Assembly: GCA_003313425.1 (NCBI GenBank)
Contig: NHZP01000071.1
Coordinates: 218,245 to 282,244 of the forward strand
Source: Pseudopyrenochaeta lycopersici
Lineage: Eukaryota; Ascomycota; Dothideomycetes; Pleosporales; Pseudopyrenochaetaceae
DNA length: 64,000 nucleotides
Direction: 5' to 3'
Position 1 is the first letter of the stretch; every line of letters starts with the position of its first letter. The notes under the pieces are model-generated. The model did no database searches, was not told the DNA's origin, and worked only from the letters and a program-made list of their open reading frames with translations. The position numbers and the translations under genes were made by a program. Positions 1-12,301 of the stretch are shown piece after piece.

Positions 1-564
1 CGCTATCTATGGGAGAAATGGAAGAGAGAGATAATTACTCCTATCAGTACTAGCAGGAGGCCTGCGCAGATGGTGTAGGGCGCTATATAGCTTAATAAAC
101 GAGGGCGGGCAAGGAGGAGTAGGCTAGTCATAATAGAGCGCGATCCTAATGCTCCACAAGGTGGCTACTCTACTAAAAGTTACATTCAAGCCTTGACAGA
201 AGGTCTCTTGCCTAGCCATCAGCGTTCATAGCTCTTTATGCAGGATAACGCGCGCATCCATACATCAAGAAGGGTAAGGAGCTGGCTAGCTGAGCAGGGT
301 ATCAACACCATCATCTGGCCACCTTACTCACCAGATCTCAACCTAATTGAGCACCTCTGGTGGCACCTTAAAAAGCGCATGAATCGCTTCTATCCTTAAT
401 ACAATAGCCATAGCGTAGTTAAATAAGAGTGGGATAGTTTCTGTAAGGCCTTGAAGAGGTGCTAGCGAAGCATACCGAGCAGCCTCATCAAGGCGCTGAT
501 TTTAAGTATGCCTCGTTGAATTCACGCCTGCAAGCAGGCGCGAGGCTGGCAAACAAAGTACTAG
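1..564 (+). pseudogene. Tc1/impala-like DD34E transposase, C-terminal part, RIP-inactivated
   Basis: One frame reads through to a TAG at 562-564 and gives the catalytic C-terminal half of a Tc1/mariner-superfamily transposase. Visible motifs are QDNARIHTS, IWPPYSPDLN and IEHLWWHLKK; 34 residues separate the second Asp from the Glu, so it is DD34E. The tail ends RGWQTKY, as in fungal Tc1-like proteins. The N-terminal part lies outside the window. At least five in-frame TAG/TAA codons interrupt it, each derivable from CAG, CAA or TGG, which fits RIP. The protein would have cut and pasted its own element at TA sites; this copy cannot be functional. Confidence 0.85.
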
Positions 565-1060
565 CTCTTATATATCTCCTCAGCCCAAAATCTCAGTATA
601 ATTATCAAGTTTAAGGCTGTTTTTCTATATTGTTGAGATACAGCCCTGGTGTTAGCGATAGGTGGGGCAAGCTTGGCAACCAAAATATATGACCTAGTAC
701 TGTATAATTGTGGATTAGAATTGATTAATTTTCGTAGGTTCTGTTTTCTCTCCTTTTTAAACACAGACCTGATACATCGGTGATACATAGGTGATACTGT
801 CCACGGTGCAGTATTCGTGTACTTTAGCTTTCTATGCCTCTTATCTGACAGGTTTAAGGGACTTCAAACGTCTGTGCAGCAACTCGCTCAGTCTAAATTT
901 AATCTAGATTAAGAGCTAAGATTACAAGATTAATATTAGCCTCGCGAGAAGCTAGTTGAGGTTGAATTGGTAGAGACATAATTGATTAAAGTTAATGCGT
1001 TGCGCAAAGTTGGTGGGGTGGCCCGCTCGCTTACATGGCCCGCTCGCTTGCCATGTACGT
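565..1060. mobile_element. Right end of a transposon with doubled subterminal repeat
   Basis: The last 51 bases (1010-1060) hold a TTGGTGGGGTG box, then two copies of TGGCCCGCTCGCTT, then an ACGT terminus followed by TA. The same layout with different repeat sequence is seen at other transposon ends in this window (1618, 15635, 35331). No left end is visible, so it lies outside the window or is lost. Whether the Tc1-like gene at 1-564 belongs to this element is unclear. No gene is seen in 565-1009. Confidence 0.6.
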
Positions 1061-1146
1061 TAGGCGTGAAATGCGTTAAAGTAGGGAGTAATTAGGCCTT
1101 AGCAGTCAGGCTCTATCGCGCTGTAAAAGGTGCAGAGAGACTAGGC

Positions 1147-1448
1147 TGTTAGGGTTCAATCCTTTCAGGCTACTAGACGCAGGTGAAAGGGTTCAATCCT
1201 TCCAAGTTACTAGACGCAGGTGAAAGGTAACGATCCTGCCAAGTTACTAGACGCAGGTGAAAGGTAACTGTTACCTCTTACCTTTCACCAAGCTAGGTAA
1301 CTGGATCGGGACTAGCCTGCTCTAGCTCATGTATATAGGCAGCACCTCTCCCCCGAAGGTGAGAGGTATCTGCTATTTTGTCCATTTCCTTTTAAATTGA
1401 GTTTCTTCAACTAAGACCGTCCCAACTGTGCGTGTTGACTGCCTTACA
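1147..1448. repeat. Solo LTR with TAGGC target-site duplication
   Basis: The 302-bp segment begins TGTTAGGG and ends CTTACA. It is flanked by TAGGC at 1142-1146 and 1449-1453. The host sequence is continuous across the site in the related copy at 32.7-32.9 kb, which lacks this segment. That makes it a solo LTR left by recombination between two LTRs. Orientation is not determinable. Confidence 0.85.
1152..1262. repeat. Three 37-bp tandem repeats inside the solo LTR
   Basis: Units start at 1152, 1189 and 1226 and share the core ACTAGACGCAGGTGAAA. They lie near the 5' end of the LTR as written and could be U3 enhancer repeats. They keep their CpA/TpG steps, unlike nearby RIPed DNA. Confidence 0.85.
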
Positions 1449-1624
1449 TAGGCATAACTTGCGCACGTGTAAAAACAATACTATAGGTGCTACTTAAGCT
1501 TACATATTAATATCTATAGATTACTTGAATTTATAGTTGAGCTGTACGCTGGTAGAGGTGCTCAAACTTGGTGGGGTGTGGCGCTCGCTTGTGCGCGGCG
1601 CTCGCTTGTGGGACACGTTAACAC

Positions 1625-4400
1625 AGCTAGGTCAGAATTTTACTGTTACGACCGCGTGTACGGCAGGCTCATACGTAATAATGTAATTCATTCATACTAT
1701 AAACATCAAAACAAGCAACGACAATTTCCTGCGCTTACCTTACTAGAGTCTTTAGAGTAGCCGTGGATAGCGCGCTATAATTGTTAGCCCTAAGGAAGCG
1801 GATGCTCTATTATCGATCCTGCGGTAACTCGTCGCAGGCTCTAATTTAATTATTCAACGCATCAGGCCACTTTAATCTTTTCTAACATAATCTATAATGT
1901 TTGTTAATCTTTTTTATAGTACATTGATGGGTTGCTAAATTACGCAAGGGTTAAGATTTCAAGCATTCACCAATAGGGTTCGTTGCGACCAGGAAACCTC
2001 GTCCTGCAGATTATTCTCCCTTCAAAGTTAGAAGATCAACAGCAAATTTGAATAATATCGCCAACAGTTATGCGCACATTGAGGAAGCTAACGGATATGA
2101 GCATACTGACGATTACGATTACGACCAAGACAACGATGAGGATTAGTCATTCGAGGACAACGAGGCTTTCGCAATTAATAAGAACCTATAACTATTCTGT
2201 AAGGGTTAGTATCACTGCATTGCGATGTAGCTTAGCTGTTGGCGTATTCGTTGACCTTGATGACGTCAGTTGTGAAAGGTTTAGGGAATATATAATAATA
2301 TCAATGCTGAAGCTGCTGTAATGGTTTTGAGAAGCAGCGCTGCTAGGAAGTAACTCTTTAGACTGACCAAAAAGCTAACACATATCCTTGACTCAACGAG
2401 AGAGGCCTCTGCTCAGCAGTCCGATGTAGTATTCGTTAGGCGATACACCAATAATGGAAATTGGTGAAATATCTAGTGAGCGCCGCTGCTACCTGCCGGT
2501 CAAGTAAAACGGTCGTGATTAAAGTACCATCATGCTTCCCTGGCACCTTTCGCAAGGAATGACACTCAGGCTACTTTGCGCCACATCATTTCGTCGATCA
2601 AGCCGGAAGCAGAGCCGTAGACCACCTGAGATTTTGATTGAATGCACATGCGTCAAATGTCGGCTGTTTTCAGGCCGCCAAAACAGATAATTATTCCCTC
2701 GTCATCCATGTCATATATGGCACAGCTGTATAAGGAACTAAAAAACATTCTAGCAAACGCAGCGTTTAGAGTTTGCCAATGGATCTAACCAGGTTACGGG
2801 GTGCAGGATCGTTGATAGACCACTTCTGCTCTCGGCTATAATTGAAAAACTAGAGCGTCCCTTATAATCTGGTGTTTGTATCTCAGGTGTATGAAAATAG
2901 ACCCTAAATATAAGCAGGGTAATAAAGAGTAATGTACGTCTTGCCGTGCGTGCTTGTATGAAGTGAGGCTCATGTATATATAAAGCGTTCTACTAGTTAC
3001 TGATCAGCTCCAAACCACCAAAAATCAGGGAAACAGACCCTCGTCATCTCAATAATAAGTTGTCATTTATGATTCCATGACACCAAGCATCGTCACATGG
3101 AATAATCTATTAGTTGATCAATCCTCTCCTATATGTATATTAGCCTCACTCTAGAACATAACACAGTTCACGTAATCATCTTTTGTCACATTCTTCACTA
3201 CTTACAGAGAAAAGCTTGATAGTAGTTATGTAGCAAAGGAAGTTGGTTTCGTGACAAACTAAGACTCTATGCAAACTAGATAGGGAAGATAGTAATGCAA
3301 TAGTAAGTTTACTTGCGAAGGCGGCTACATATTTTAAGACCCCTATGCTATACAACTATTATAATTATCTATTAAACATATAGTAGTGCATGGAAGACTA
3401 AATTGTCTAAAGCTGAAGTATCTGTAATTGTTCTCGTGAAGGGGGTTCTTGTTGCGCAAGGATTGTTGTTAGCTTAGCAGTATGGGACATTACCTCGCTT
3501 AGGGAGCAGAGCTTGCCCGAGTTAAGCACCTATGCGACATGTCTTAGTTGCTAAGATCAGAGATTAGGAGTAGATATAGCAAGTACACCTAGAAAGAAGA
3601 TAGTTAATGAGGATACGGTTGCTTGGTAGGATCGACGAATCGCTGTCGAGACGGCATTAATATGGAAGAAGAGATTATATATTCCGAGTCCTGTGTAATT
3701 GACCTAGGGTAAAATAGTCCCTAAAGTTAGATACATCGAACTGATGTCTAATAGATGGCTATTTATCGTGAAGCTATTGATCACCAACTAGTGCACGTTG
3801 CCTTTTCCCTCCCCATCATCAACCTTGTAAATATTATCGTTCTGCTTACTGCATCAATCCAAAAATAAGTCGCTTGCTCCTCTTGCAAAATGCCTGGTGG
3901 TGTTGATCCCGATAATAGCTTGAATTTGTCCGGTTAGCCCGTCTCCATGAAGAACAATTAATGCTGTTGTTAATGTTATTATTTTGTATAAATTTCACAG
4001 GATCCACGTCAGACCGCTATTTAAGGTAGCCATTAAATGGGTAAGTTCTCAGCCGCTGATCATAATCGTGATATGACAGATCTGCGGGTCCACGCTGGCT
4101 CTCGCGGATCGGGATCAACCTACCACAGCGGGACCATGAATCAAGTCAATTCACGGCATTCTCCATCCTACTAACCGATGCGTTAAAACTCGAGGCGGCT
4201 GTTTATTGAAGGTAAATGTATATTGCCTGATAACCTTGTTGGCGATCACATATAGAGAATAAACTGAGAACTGGACAGGCGTGGACTGTACTTCCCCCGT
4301 TTCGTCCCCCTAGGATTTACAGAGTCAACTCAACCTTTGCATATGATCTTGTACTAGGCCAAAAGTCTATTCGCATAACGCACGGGCCCCCGGACACCTG
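1625..4400. other. No recognisable gene
   Basis: Moderate base composition without strong RIP signature; only short chance reading frames on both strands. No TIR, LTR, rRNA or tRNA structure was recognised. Confidence 0.5.
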
Positions 4401-4558
4401 CAGCACGGCCATTGCCGCCATGACTTATTTGGTTGATCAGTGCTGTGTCTCGCTGTTGTCGTGGTCTTGCTGATCCATCACGGTGTGATCGGAAGATACC
4501 GAATATCGTCAACCCTTACCTGATTCGTTCGCACCAGGCATTGCTTCTCCTCGTCATG

Positions 4559-4565
4559 TATAAAT
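4559..4565 (+). promoter_or_regulatory. Candidate TATA box of the hydrophobin gene
   Basis: TATAAAT lies about 145 bp upstream of the ATG at 4710, followed by a CA/CT-rich leader typical of strongly expressed fungal genes. Confidence 0.45.
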
Positions 4566-4709
4566 ATCACTTGCCCTGCTTTCTCAATATCAAACACCCC
4601 ATCATCATTAAGAACAACAATAGCAACTTTCACACTCAAGCAAAATCCACAAACAAACTTCCTACTTCCCCCGCTATCACCATATTCAGCCCATCGACAA
4701 CCCTCTGAA

Positions 4710-5092
4710 ATGTTCGCCAAGGCCTTCATCCTCGCTCTTGCTGCTGTCTCTGTTGCTGTTCCCACCAATTGGGCGCGCCAGGATGGCGGCGACACCTGTG
4801 ACAACGACAATACCGTCCATTGCTGCAACTCTGAGACCGTCAAGAAGTTGACTGGCCATGGACTTATTCCCAACAATGTCGATCTTCAGAATCTCCTCGG
4901 CCAGTGCAACGATGTCACCGCTGCCGTTCTTGGTGGCGCTGTTCCAATCAAGAACGTATGCTCCCAGCAGGCTGTTTGCTGTGGCGGGATTGAGCAGAAT
5001 GTAATAGGTCACAAAGCCTCTTAAAGTTGTACTTACTAACGATAGCACTCTAGGGCCTCGTCAACTTGGGCTGCACTGCTCTCAAGCTGTAG
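4710..5092 (+). CDS. Class I hydrophobin (two exons)
   Basis: Small secreted cell-surface protein that self-assembles into the amphipathic layer coating conidia and aerial hyphae. Exon 1 is 4710-5000, intron 5001-5053 (GTAATA...TAG, branch site CTAAC), exon 2 5054-5092; total 109 codons plus stop. Residues 1-16 are a hydrophobic signal peptide. Eight cysteines at about residues 30, 38, 39, 66, 84, 90, 91 and 104 give C-X7-CC-X26-C-X17-C-X5-CC-X12-C; the long CC-to-C loop is class I spacing, since class II has about 11. The eighth cysteine is supplied only by exon 2, so the unspliced frame, which stops at 5024, would lack it. The frame is intact, without RIP stops, despite transposons on both sides. 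Confidence 0.93.
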
Positions 5093-6146
5093 CTACACAT
5101 AAATTCAACGAGGTTAGTTTCGGGAAGTGGGCAACCGGACTATTTGGCGTCGGAAAGCAACGGACTCTAGCGTTTTTTGGCAATGGGAGGTGATGAATAA
5201 GTCTTTCGCTTGTAATGAGATGTTTCAATTGAGAATCTTTGATTATTGTCCTCCATATTGTTGTCATTGTGAGCGATTCGGTCCGCTTAAAGACTCATTC
5301 CTTCATCGACCGCGATAGCAAAACTGGTGATAGTATGCTCAACAACCCCGATTGGCTTTATTTCCAGAGGTCGACCGCATTTCTGGAGCCATTCGCGGGC
5401 TCAAAAGTTTACGCATAGGAGGCTAGAACTGGTTCATCACAAAGTCTGTGGGTTATGGATGCGCTGCCAACCCATTACGAGCAGAAACAGGTATTTTATT
5501 CTCCTCTTCTTTATTACACTACCCAATCTGGTTGTTGTATAAGCTTTCTAAAAGCGATAGGCATACCGATCCACTAAAGTGTCATTCGATCGAAATGGGC
5601 TGATTTGTACTGGAAAAATACTATACTATGACTACCCACTCGCCTCTTTACGCCTGGTACTGGGCTCGAAGCTGGAGGAATCGACGTTGGACGTATATTT
5701 GGAGCCGTGGACAACACTGAGCCTGGCATTTTGGCTTTTGACAGAATTCAGATCCAGGCTACCCGGCGAGTTTTCGAATATCGCAGATGCTTGTTCAGCG
5801 CCTTCTCGTTTGTGAAGCTCTGTCCACAAGAACATTGACTTTTCTTCGGGATAGGGCACTCCCTTGCTGCTAATACCGAGCGCAACCCCGCAATTGTTAG
5901 GACGCTAAGCTGGGCGATATAGTCTAGGTGGACTCCGAACCATCCATCTAGAGGTCACAGTATCACTATCAGTAATTTCGTGTCCGGAGCGCTTGCCAAT
6001 TACGAGGCCAAACATGGAACAGATACGAAGGTAACGCTAATATCACTTTAATTACTTGATAATGATTTGTTGACCTCTCACGTAACTGTATGTTGCTCTC
6101 GCGCGACTGTATTTCGCTCTCGCGGTGCTGTCTACTGTTGTCAAGT
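5093..6146. other. Unassigned region downstream of the hydrophobin
   Basis: Non-RIPed sequence with several short overlapping frames on both strands. The stretch 5650-6030 (+) reads like coding DNA in shifting frames but contains stops and matches no family I recognise; it may be a decayed gene. Ends at the TA target of the next transposon. Confidence 0.4.
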
Positions 6147-6148
6147 TA

Positions 6149-8006
6149 ACGTGTCATCTGCTTACCAAACTCGCCAGTCAGTAGGCAACACCAGTCAGTA
6201 GGCTACCTCATCAAAACAGGCAGATCTTAACGCACGAAAACGCGATAACCATGCTGTAAGTTTACTAGTAAATATAGTAGTATTACTCTCTATCTTTATT
6301 TATATAAAGTCTAATTATAACTTTAAGTTCTATATTTAGTATAGGTTAGTAGTACTTATTACTAAGGCTAAGAAGCCTCCTCCTCTACTCTTAAGTTTAA
6401 AGCTATTTTAGTAGATATAGCTAACGCGTAACCTACTTTAACTTATAAGGTACTTTAAGCTATAATATATTATTACTATTTATCTTTTTTATATTATAAA
6501 CGCGTATTTAAAGTATAAAGTTTACTATTTTCTTCTACTAAGATTATAGCTAAGTTTATAGCTAGCTAATAGCCTTTAATAAGCTAAGTAAGGGCTTAGC
6601 TTAAGAGGCTCTATAATTAATATTAAAAGAGCTTATATATAAAGTAAGCTTATTAATTAAGTTAATTAGTAGTATAAAGCGTTTCTATTATCTAAATAGC
6701 TTTAGCTATAGCTACTATCTATAAAGGAGATAGTATATAGATAACTATTAATATTAATAAGATATATTTAAGATAAAATAAGACTAAGCTTATTACTTAA
6801 AAGCTTTTAAAGATATTTAAAACTAAGAAAACAGTTATCTGTATATATAGATATATACAAAGAAATTTATTTTTATTAATAAACTGCACCTATTAGCGTA
6901 TAAGTATATCTATTATTTATTTATATACTATCTTAAAAAGTAAGAAGTAACTAATATTAAGAGGCTATAGCTTATAAAATATATAAAGAGGTATATAGAG
7001 AGTAATAATATTTATTTTTATATAGTAAGTATTAAATATAAGTATTATATAGCTACTATAGCTATCTAGTATAAGAAAGTAATAGCTACTAATTATATAT
7101 AAGGCTATAAAGATATTAAAATACTCTAACTAAGTAAAGCTAACGTTATTAGTTATCTATCTATTATTACTTATACTAATACTTTAGTTACTAAGTAGCT
7201 TAAGCTTAAGACTGTACTAAAATACTTAGTAGTCTTTACTTTTAAGAATAATAAAGAGAGGTAGTATAAAGCCTATAGCGCTTATATACTTAATTATTAT
7301 TATTTAGTTATAGTTACTAAGCTATAGAATAGTGACTTATTTAATAGTATTAGAGCTAGTAATAACTTTTAATATTAAAGTAATACTTATTATAAACCTA
7401 GTCTTATTAAAGTTATATATATTCTTATCTAATACTTTATATATTAAAATTATATCTCTTATAAAGCTATACTAGCTATTTATCTTTATAAGATTCTTAT
7501 ATTTTATATACTATAAGTAAAATTTATAGTTTTACTTTATTTAAAGCTCTAACTAAGCCTTAATAAAATAAGAAACTTAAGTTTTACTAAAAAAAGGTAG
7601 AAGAGGCTACGAGCCTTATATAGTAAGAAGAGTATTTCTTATCTATTATATATTAATAATATAAAGTAGAAAGCTTTATTATTTAAGCTTTAGTATCTAT
7701 TAAATAAGGTTCTATTCTTTAGTAGGCGTTAGCTTATAGTTCTATATATTAGTAGTAGGTTAAGGCTAATAGCCTTTAAGGCGCTATTTTAGTATTATTT
7801 AAGGGATACTAAATAGGTACGCAGCCTTACGCACACTTTTAATTTATTATAAATTAATTACCTAAGAAGTAAGAAGAGCTCAGCTCTCCTTTTAAGCTAC
7901 TAGAGGCTGTCGTTACGTGGCCATTTAAGTTGTTGTGTGGGCAAGCGCGTTGGTGTTGATGAGGTGGCCCACTGACTGGAGTTGCCCACTGACTGGTAGA
8001 ACACGT
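6149..8006 (-). mobile_element. Fot/pogo-like DNA transposon, heavily RIPed inside, ends preserved
   Basis: Ends are ACGTGT...ACACGT with TA on both sides (6147-6148, 8007-8008). Length 1858 bp, against 1843 bp for the relative at 33489-35331. The right 100 bp is nearly identical to that relative, including two copies of the CCCACTGACTGG repeat. The interior aligns along its length (minus-strand transposase) but has lost almost all CpA/TpG and is full of TAA/TAG. The left end carries about 19 extra bases between ACGTGT and the subrepeats. Confidence 0.85.
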
Positions 8007-8222
8007 TATCTTACTGGCTGGATACCTTCGTCAGCAACCAACACAATTCTCACTCTGTTCCCTTACACCTTGAGAAATAAATAGGTTATATCCTAACCGG
8101 GCCATAAGTGACGGGCTATGCCCTGGTATGAAAATCCGCGATACTATTACTATTGATCCTATACTTGTTAGGTCGGGTATCCTATGCCCTTAGCCTGTAA
8201 ATTGATTCTTGTGACAGCCGAT

Positions 8223-9752
8223 TTACCGCCCTGAGATAGAACAAACAGGTGAGCAACCTTCAATAACACCATCATTTATGCTCGTCGCCGAAGCTGCCTG
8301 GACATTCTCAATCTTACCAAATCGAGACATCTCTAAATCTTCCAGTATCAATTCTTGACTTCCATTCTCGTCAACTCTTTGAATGCTCTCCCGAATGCCG
8401 GACTTGTGGTCGGGCTCATCGTGAATGCGGAGATGACGCAAGTACCCTTCGCTATTCGTGGTGTAATTATATTGATTTCGAGAGACGCTTTGTTTCGTTG
8501 CACTCAAGCTTCCGAGGATGCCGGGAATCAATCGCTGAATTAATGTCTTAAATGCGGCTGTGCAGGAAATTAGGATAGCGAGATGAATCTCCACGGTTGA
8601 CCAGTTCAGTGAGTCGACCTAAAATATTAGTTTAGGAGCATACACAAAGAGGAACTTTCTGAAGTGTAGCATACAGTAGACCCTGGTCACGTGTTAATGA
8701 GACGTTCGAATAAAATAACAAAGAAGTTTGCTTACATGTATTATCGCTGCGATCTATAGGCTATGTTAGGCGCCAAATGTGAGAGGGTAAATAAAGAGAG
8801 AAACATACAAGCCGGAGTGTGTAACATTAAAAGCAAAGTGTGCAAACGGAGAATACTCGCAATAACAACCCTAGGAGTAGTTAGCTCTACTGAAATATAT
8901 CATCGGCGTCTTCTAGATACTCACACAAGCCCAAGAGCAAATACACCCACTAGGCCTAGCCGCTGTCTTTTTGGTACTATTGGACGTTACCATAGAGTTC
9001 ATCGTAAAAGATGGATTTTCTTACACTTTAAGCCCCAGAGAAGGGGAATCGGAAGAACGAATATAACAATATCAAAGACAATATTTAAAGCGGGATTAGC
9101 TATCCAGAAAGCCTTGATATCAATACAATAGCCTGGTATAGCCTGATTCCAGAGTTTCTCAAAAGGTAAGCATAATGTCATGCATGCAACCGCAGTTGCT
9201 ATTCCAAAGGAAGACACAAATACTATTGAGATGTATAACACAACACGATATGTTTTTGTAACGGCTAGCCGAAGGTAAAAAGCGAGGTAAGACAGCCTGG
9301 TAGACATCATGCAGAGGCTATTAAAAAGCTGCATATTAGTTAGCGACGCTCCTTGAAACATAGATGCTTAGAAATGATTTACCCCCGATAACAGTATGAC
9401 TTTGGTGTATACTGGTACGTTTGCAGGTTCAAGATATTGAACATGGAGTCCCTGGCCATATCTTGTCGCTAGAATGAGGTTAGTAAGGAACTTGTAAGAG
9501 ATATCGAGGTTAAATAACTAATAATAAAGGAGGACCCATGTGCTAGGGCCAGAAAGAGTGCAATTGTGATAAGGACTACAATGTCAGTGTTATCAATAGT
9601 ATATTTTGTTTCTATAATGGTTACACACTATCGTCCGCTCCAATGAGCTTGCTAAGAAAAGTCCGAGTAAGAAGCCTTGTAGTGACAGCGATGACAGAAA
9701 CTGTCATGAAAGCAATGTTCAGCCCAATAATCTGGCCCCTTCTGTCATCCAT
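8223..9752 (-). CDS. Fungal rhodopsin-domain (Pth11-type) integral membrane protein, at least six introns
   Basis: Predicted seven-helix membrane protein of the fungal rhodopsin domain family (PF20684), many of which are receptor-like plasma-membrane proteins. By-eye exons (minus strand): 9752-9629, 9575-9536, 9461-9383, 9328-9025, 8976 to about 8935, one or more short exons near 8885-8735, and a last exon about 8625-8223. Spliced pieces give the family landmarks in order: RRGQIIGLNIAF (helix 1), GADD, YGQGLH, LSYLAFYLRL, FWIANPALNIVFDIVIFVLP, WGLKLPKRQRLGLVGVFALG and NWSTVEIHLAI. Introns are about 48-74 bp with GT-AG ends. The 3' exon layout is uncertain. No RIP stops inside exons, so it looks intact. 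The C-terminal tail after about residue 250 is polar. Confidence 0.8.
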
Positions 9753-11556
9753 AGCTGTGGATCGATCTGCAAAAGTAACAGAGTACAATAAAGGGATATG
9801 GGGGCAATGTTCTAGTAGTTGTGCTTGAGGTTATATGCCTTTCTCTTCTATGCCGCAGGATGCGCGATTTATGGAACCCAAAAAGTCCTGCTGGTTGATC
9901 CCTATAGACTTCATGTCTGCGAATCAAGTCAAGGTAAAGCGTCTGGTGCCTCCAACACACCGTTACAGAACGCCACAGCTTGGATTCTCGGATTATCCCG
10001 CCGAATATGTGTCAGCATGGGATCCCGACCAAATACAAAAAAGGGGAAATCTAATGAGCGATTCATGTGCAAGTAAGCATTTCGCATAGCACAAGAGCAT
10101 AGTGCTATAGAGTATTAGTAAATGCTCGCAAGCAAGCTATGCCTGCTGCTTAACTTACCTCTTTTGAAGGCATTTATACAGCAATTAAGCGCAGAGTCAA
10201 TAATAAAAGTGCTGGAGCAAGTTTGCTGGAACTAACTGAAACCCACGCGACCTACCTCAGAAATCTGGGGTTAATAATTAAGGATCAAGGGTCCTGTGCG
10301 CCCACATTATCATCAGCAGAGAACAGTGCTTGCATTGTCAGCGAATCAACATTTCTTCTTCAGCGCCACTGTACACCCCCTCCCCCATGAGCGGGTTGCT
10401 AGCGCCATCTATGCGTACTCCATATTAACATTCAGTTCCCATATACACTTCTGTCCGTGTGGTGGCTTGCACTAGCTTTCCGTTCATGAGAGTAGTGTGT
10501 GTTCCCAAATACTGTACCCTGCGCTAGCGCCCGCATAATGCCCATTCGTGTTGGGATTGCAACTGTCCAATTATTATACAGAGCAAATGCTTTAGTTATC
10601 AATCGCAGTTTACTTAGGCAGCAGATCTAGTATATTTTACGTGATTCTTTGTGTTCCTAATACCACTTTGTTAAGGAGGTATACATTTAAGATGTAAGAA
10701 GGTTGTTGATTAGTATTTAAGGGCCACCCACTAACAATAGTCTCGTTATGTATATCATTTCACTCTCTAATATGGTGTGAAATCTTCAGAGTCATTGCTG
10801 CTCTAACCTTAGAAAGAAGCAGATTCCGAATATTTGGGTTAACACGAGGCCTCGGGCTTAGCAACCGATTCTCTTGTGATGGACCTCTAGAAATGTGGCT
10901 TAACAGTGGCTCAGCCTCTCGCTTCAAAATCTTTCACATGTTTGGCGTAATACGATAGTCCCATCGAAGCGGCCCCTCAGAAATTAGCGCGCCTCCTTGC
11001 TCCACCTCCCTGAGGTCTTGTTCCACAACAAGGAGATTTTTCTGAGGTCTCAACCTTCGCCTCCGCCCGAATGGAAACAAATCGGGATATGTACCGATCC
11101 TTTTACCCAATCGCGTTGCATGCAGAAAGCTAAAATAAAGTTTAGGGGCCAAATTGCTCTCGCTGTGGCGTCTTCATAGCCTCTTGGCAGTATTCTTATT
11201 GGTCTGCTTCGTGCTCCCGAAAGCCGTTTAACTTCGAAAGACGCTTAGCAATCGACGCGCTGAATCGTCTTCCGGCGCGATTGCAGGCCAAACTCAATAA
11301 AATTCCCCAAGTCTAGTGATTTTTTTGCCATATCTATGAACTTGATGCGCGAGGTGTTATGGAACAGCCTCCTGCCATCGTGATGGCTGGAGGAAGGCAT
11401 GAGATGACACAGACCTTCTATATACCCTGATTGCTCAGATAGCTAGCGAGATACCTAATACATGATTTACATATACTGATGATTGCTCACATGTGCTCCG
11501 TAACACGAGGGTTTCCACCGCAGCTCGCTTCTATTAAAGATATAGCTAATTCTTTG
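9753..11556. other. No recognisable gene
   Basis: Includes the upstream region of the rhodopsin-domain gene. Two overlapping short frames (9819-10089, +) look fortuitous. Composition is ordinary, not RIPed. Confidence 0.45.
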
Positions 11557-12199
11557 CTTGCCTGAGCGCTACCGCGACGCAGTCGGCTTGAACTGGCCTG
11601 GCACCTTCTTTAAGCGCCAGTCAGAGCTCAAAGTCAAGTTCAATCAAAAGTACGACTATAGCAGAGCCAAGTGCAAGAACCCTGAGGTTATTCGAGGCTG
11701 GTATCGGCTCGGATCAAACATAAGGGCCAAGTACGGTATCCGGGACGAAAAAAACCTACGACTTTGACAAGTCGAGCTTCATAGTGGGTGTGGTATCGAC
11801 GGGGCCATTTATCACTGTCTCTGACTGATGGGTACGGCTAACTACTATAGGCAACCGAGAGTGGACCGCGGGGATCCAAGGTATCAACGTAACAGGTAGG
11901 GCAATTCTATTGTTCCTCATCTTTGCTGACTGGTACTACCTTACAGCCTAGTACAAGGGGAATAATATACATAGCGATTAGGTTATAACTGTCTCTAAGA
12001 ACAGCTAGACAACCAACATGCTCAGCATTTAGTGGTTGAAGCACTTTGATGAGCCCCAATTTGCTGAAATCCCAACACCTCTGCGAGGAGACGAATATTA
12101 TTACTCTCTGCATGTTCCTGTACGCCTCGCAACTGCTGCATTCGCTAGATGTGGGTTGTTTCTCGTGGTTGAAGATGATGGATTGTGATATGAGCGAAA
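11557..12199 (+). pseudogene. Pogo-type DDE transposase fragment, frameshifted
   Basis: Residues from about 11567 read VGLNWPGTFFKRQSEL and RAKCKNPEVIRGWYRL, the CENP-B-like helix-turn-helix to DDE linker of Fot/pogo transposases. A one-base shift near 11750 leads to YDFDKSSF (degenerate first catalytic Asp block) and later NREWTAGI. Near 12072 comes TNIITLCM and SLDVGCFSWLK, the block after the second catalytic Asp, which itself is missing through deletion or shift. Stops include TGA, and CpA is not depleted, so decay here is ordinary mutation rather than RIP. Most similar within this window to the proteins at 33795-35249 and 40489-48389. Confidence 0.75.
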
Positions 12200-12301
12200 C
12201 ACTTGCAGAACCTTCTTCTGAAGAGTAGGTTACTATGCTACCTTCGTAGAGCGTGTCTAACGACGATTTCGCCTTGTCCGATCAGATTTATTTACCTTTA
12301 T

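Larger units (their letters stand above)
1061..1618. mobile_element. Right-end fragment of pogo-like element (GGCGCTCGCTTGTG family)
   Basis: The sequence matches the right part of the element at 17987-32947 (compare 1063-1146 and 1449-1618 with 32705-32947). It ends with TTGGTGGGGTG and two copies of GGCGCTCGCTTGTG, then GGGACACGT and TA (1619-1620). The copy is interrupted by a solo LTR at 1147-1448, and its left part is displaced by the transposon end at 1060, so it is a truncated relic without coding capacity. Confidence 0.7.

Noticed and set aside
3480..3580. Possible 5S rRNA-like stretch (GAGTTAAGCACC)
   Set aside because: Only a dozen bases resemble the internal box; no matching stem structure could be built.
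4478..5048. Two overlapping open frames on the minus strand across the hydrophobin
   Set aside because: They are the complement of the hydrophobin exon and its leader and carry no domain.
8355..9131. Plus-strand frames at 8355-8543 and 8763-9131
   Set aside because: Complementary to exons and introns of the minus-strand rhodopsin-domain gene, which has clear family motifs.
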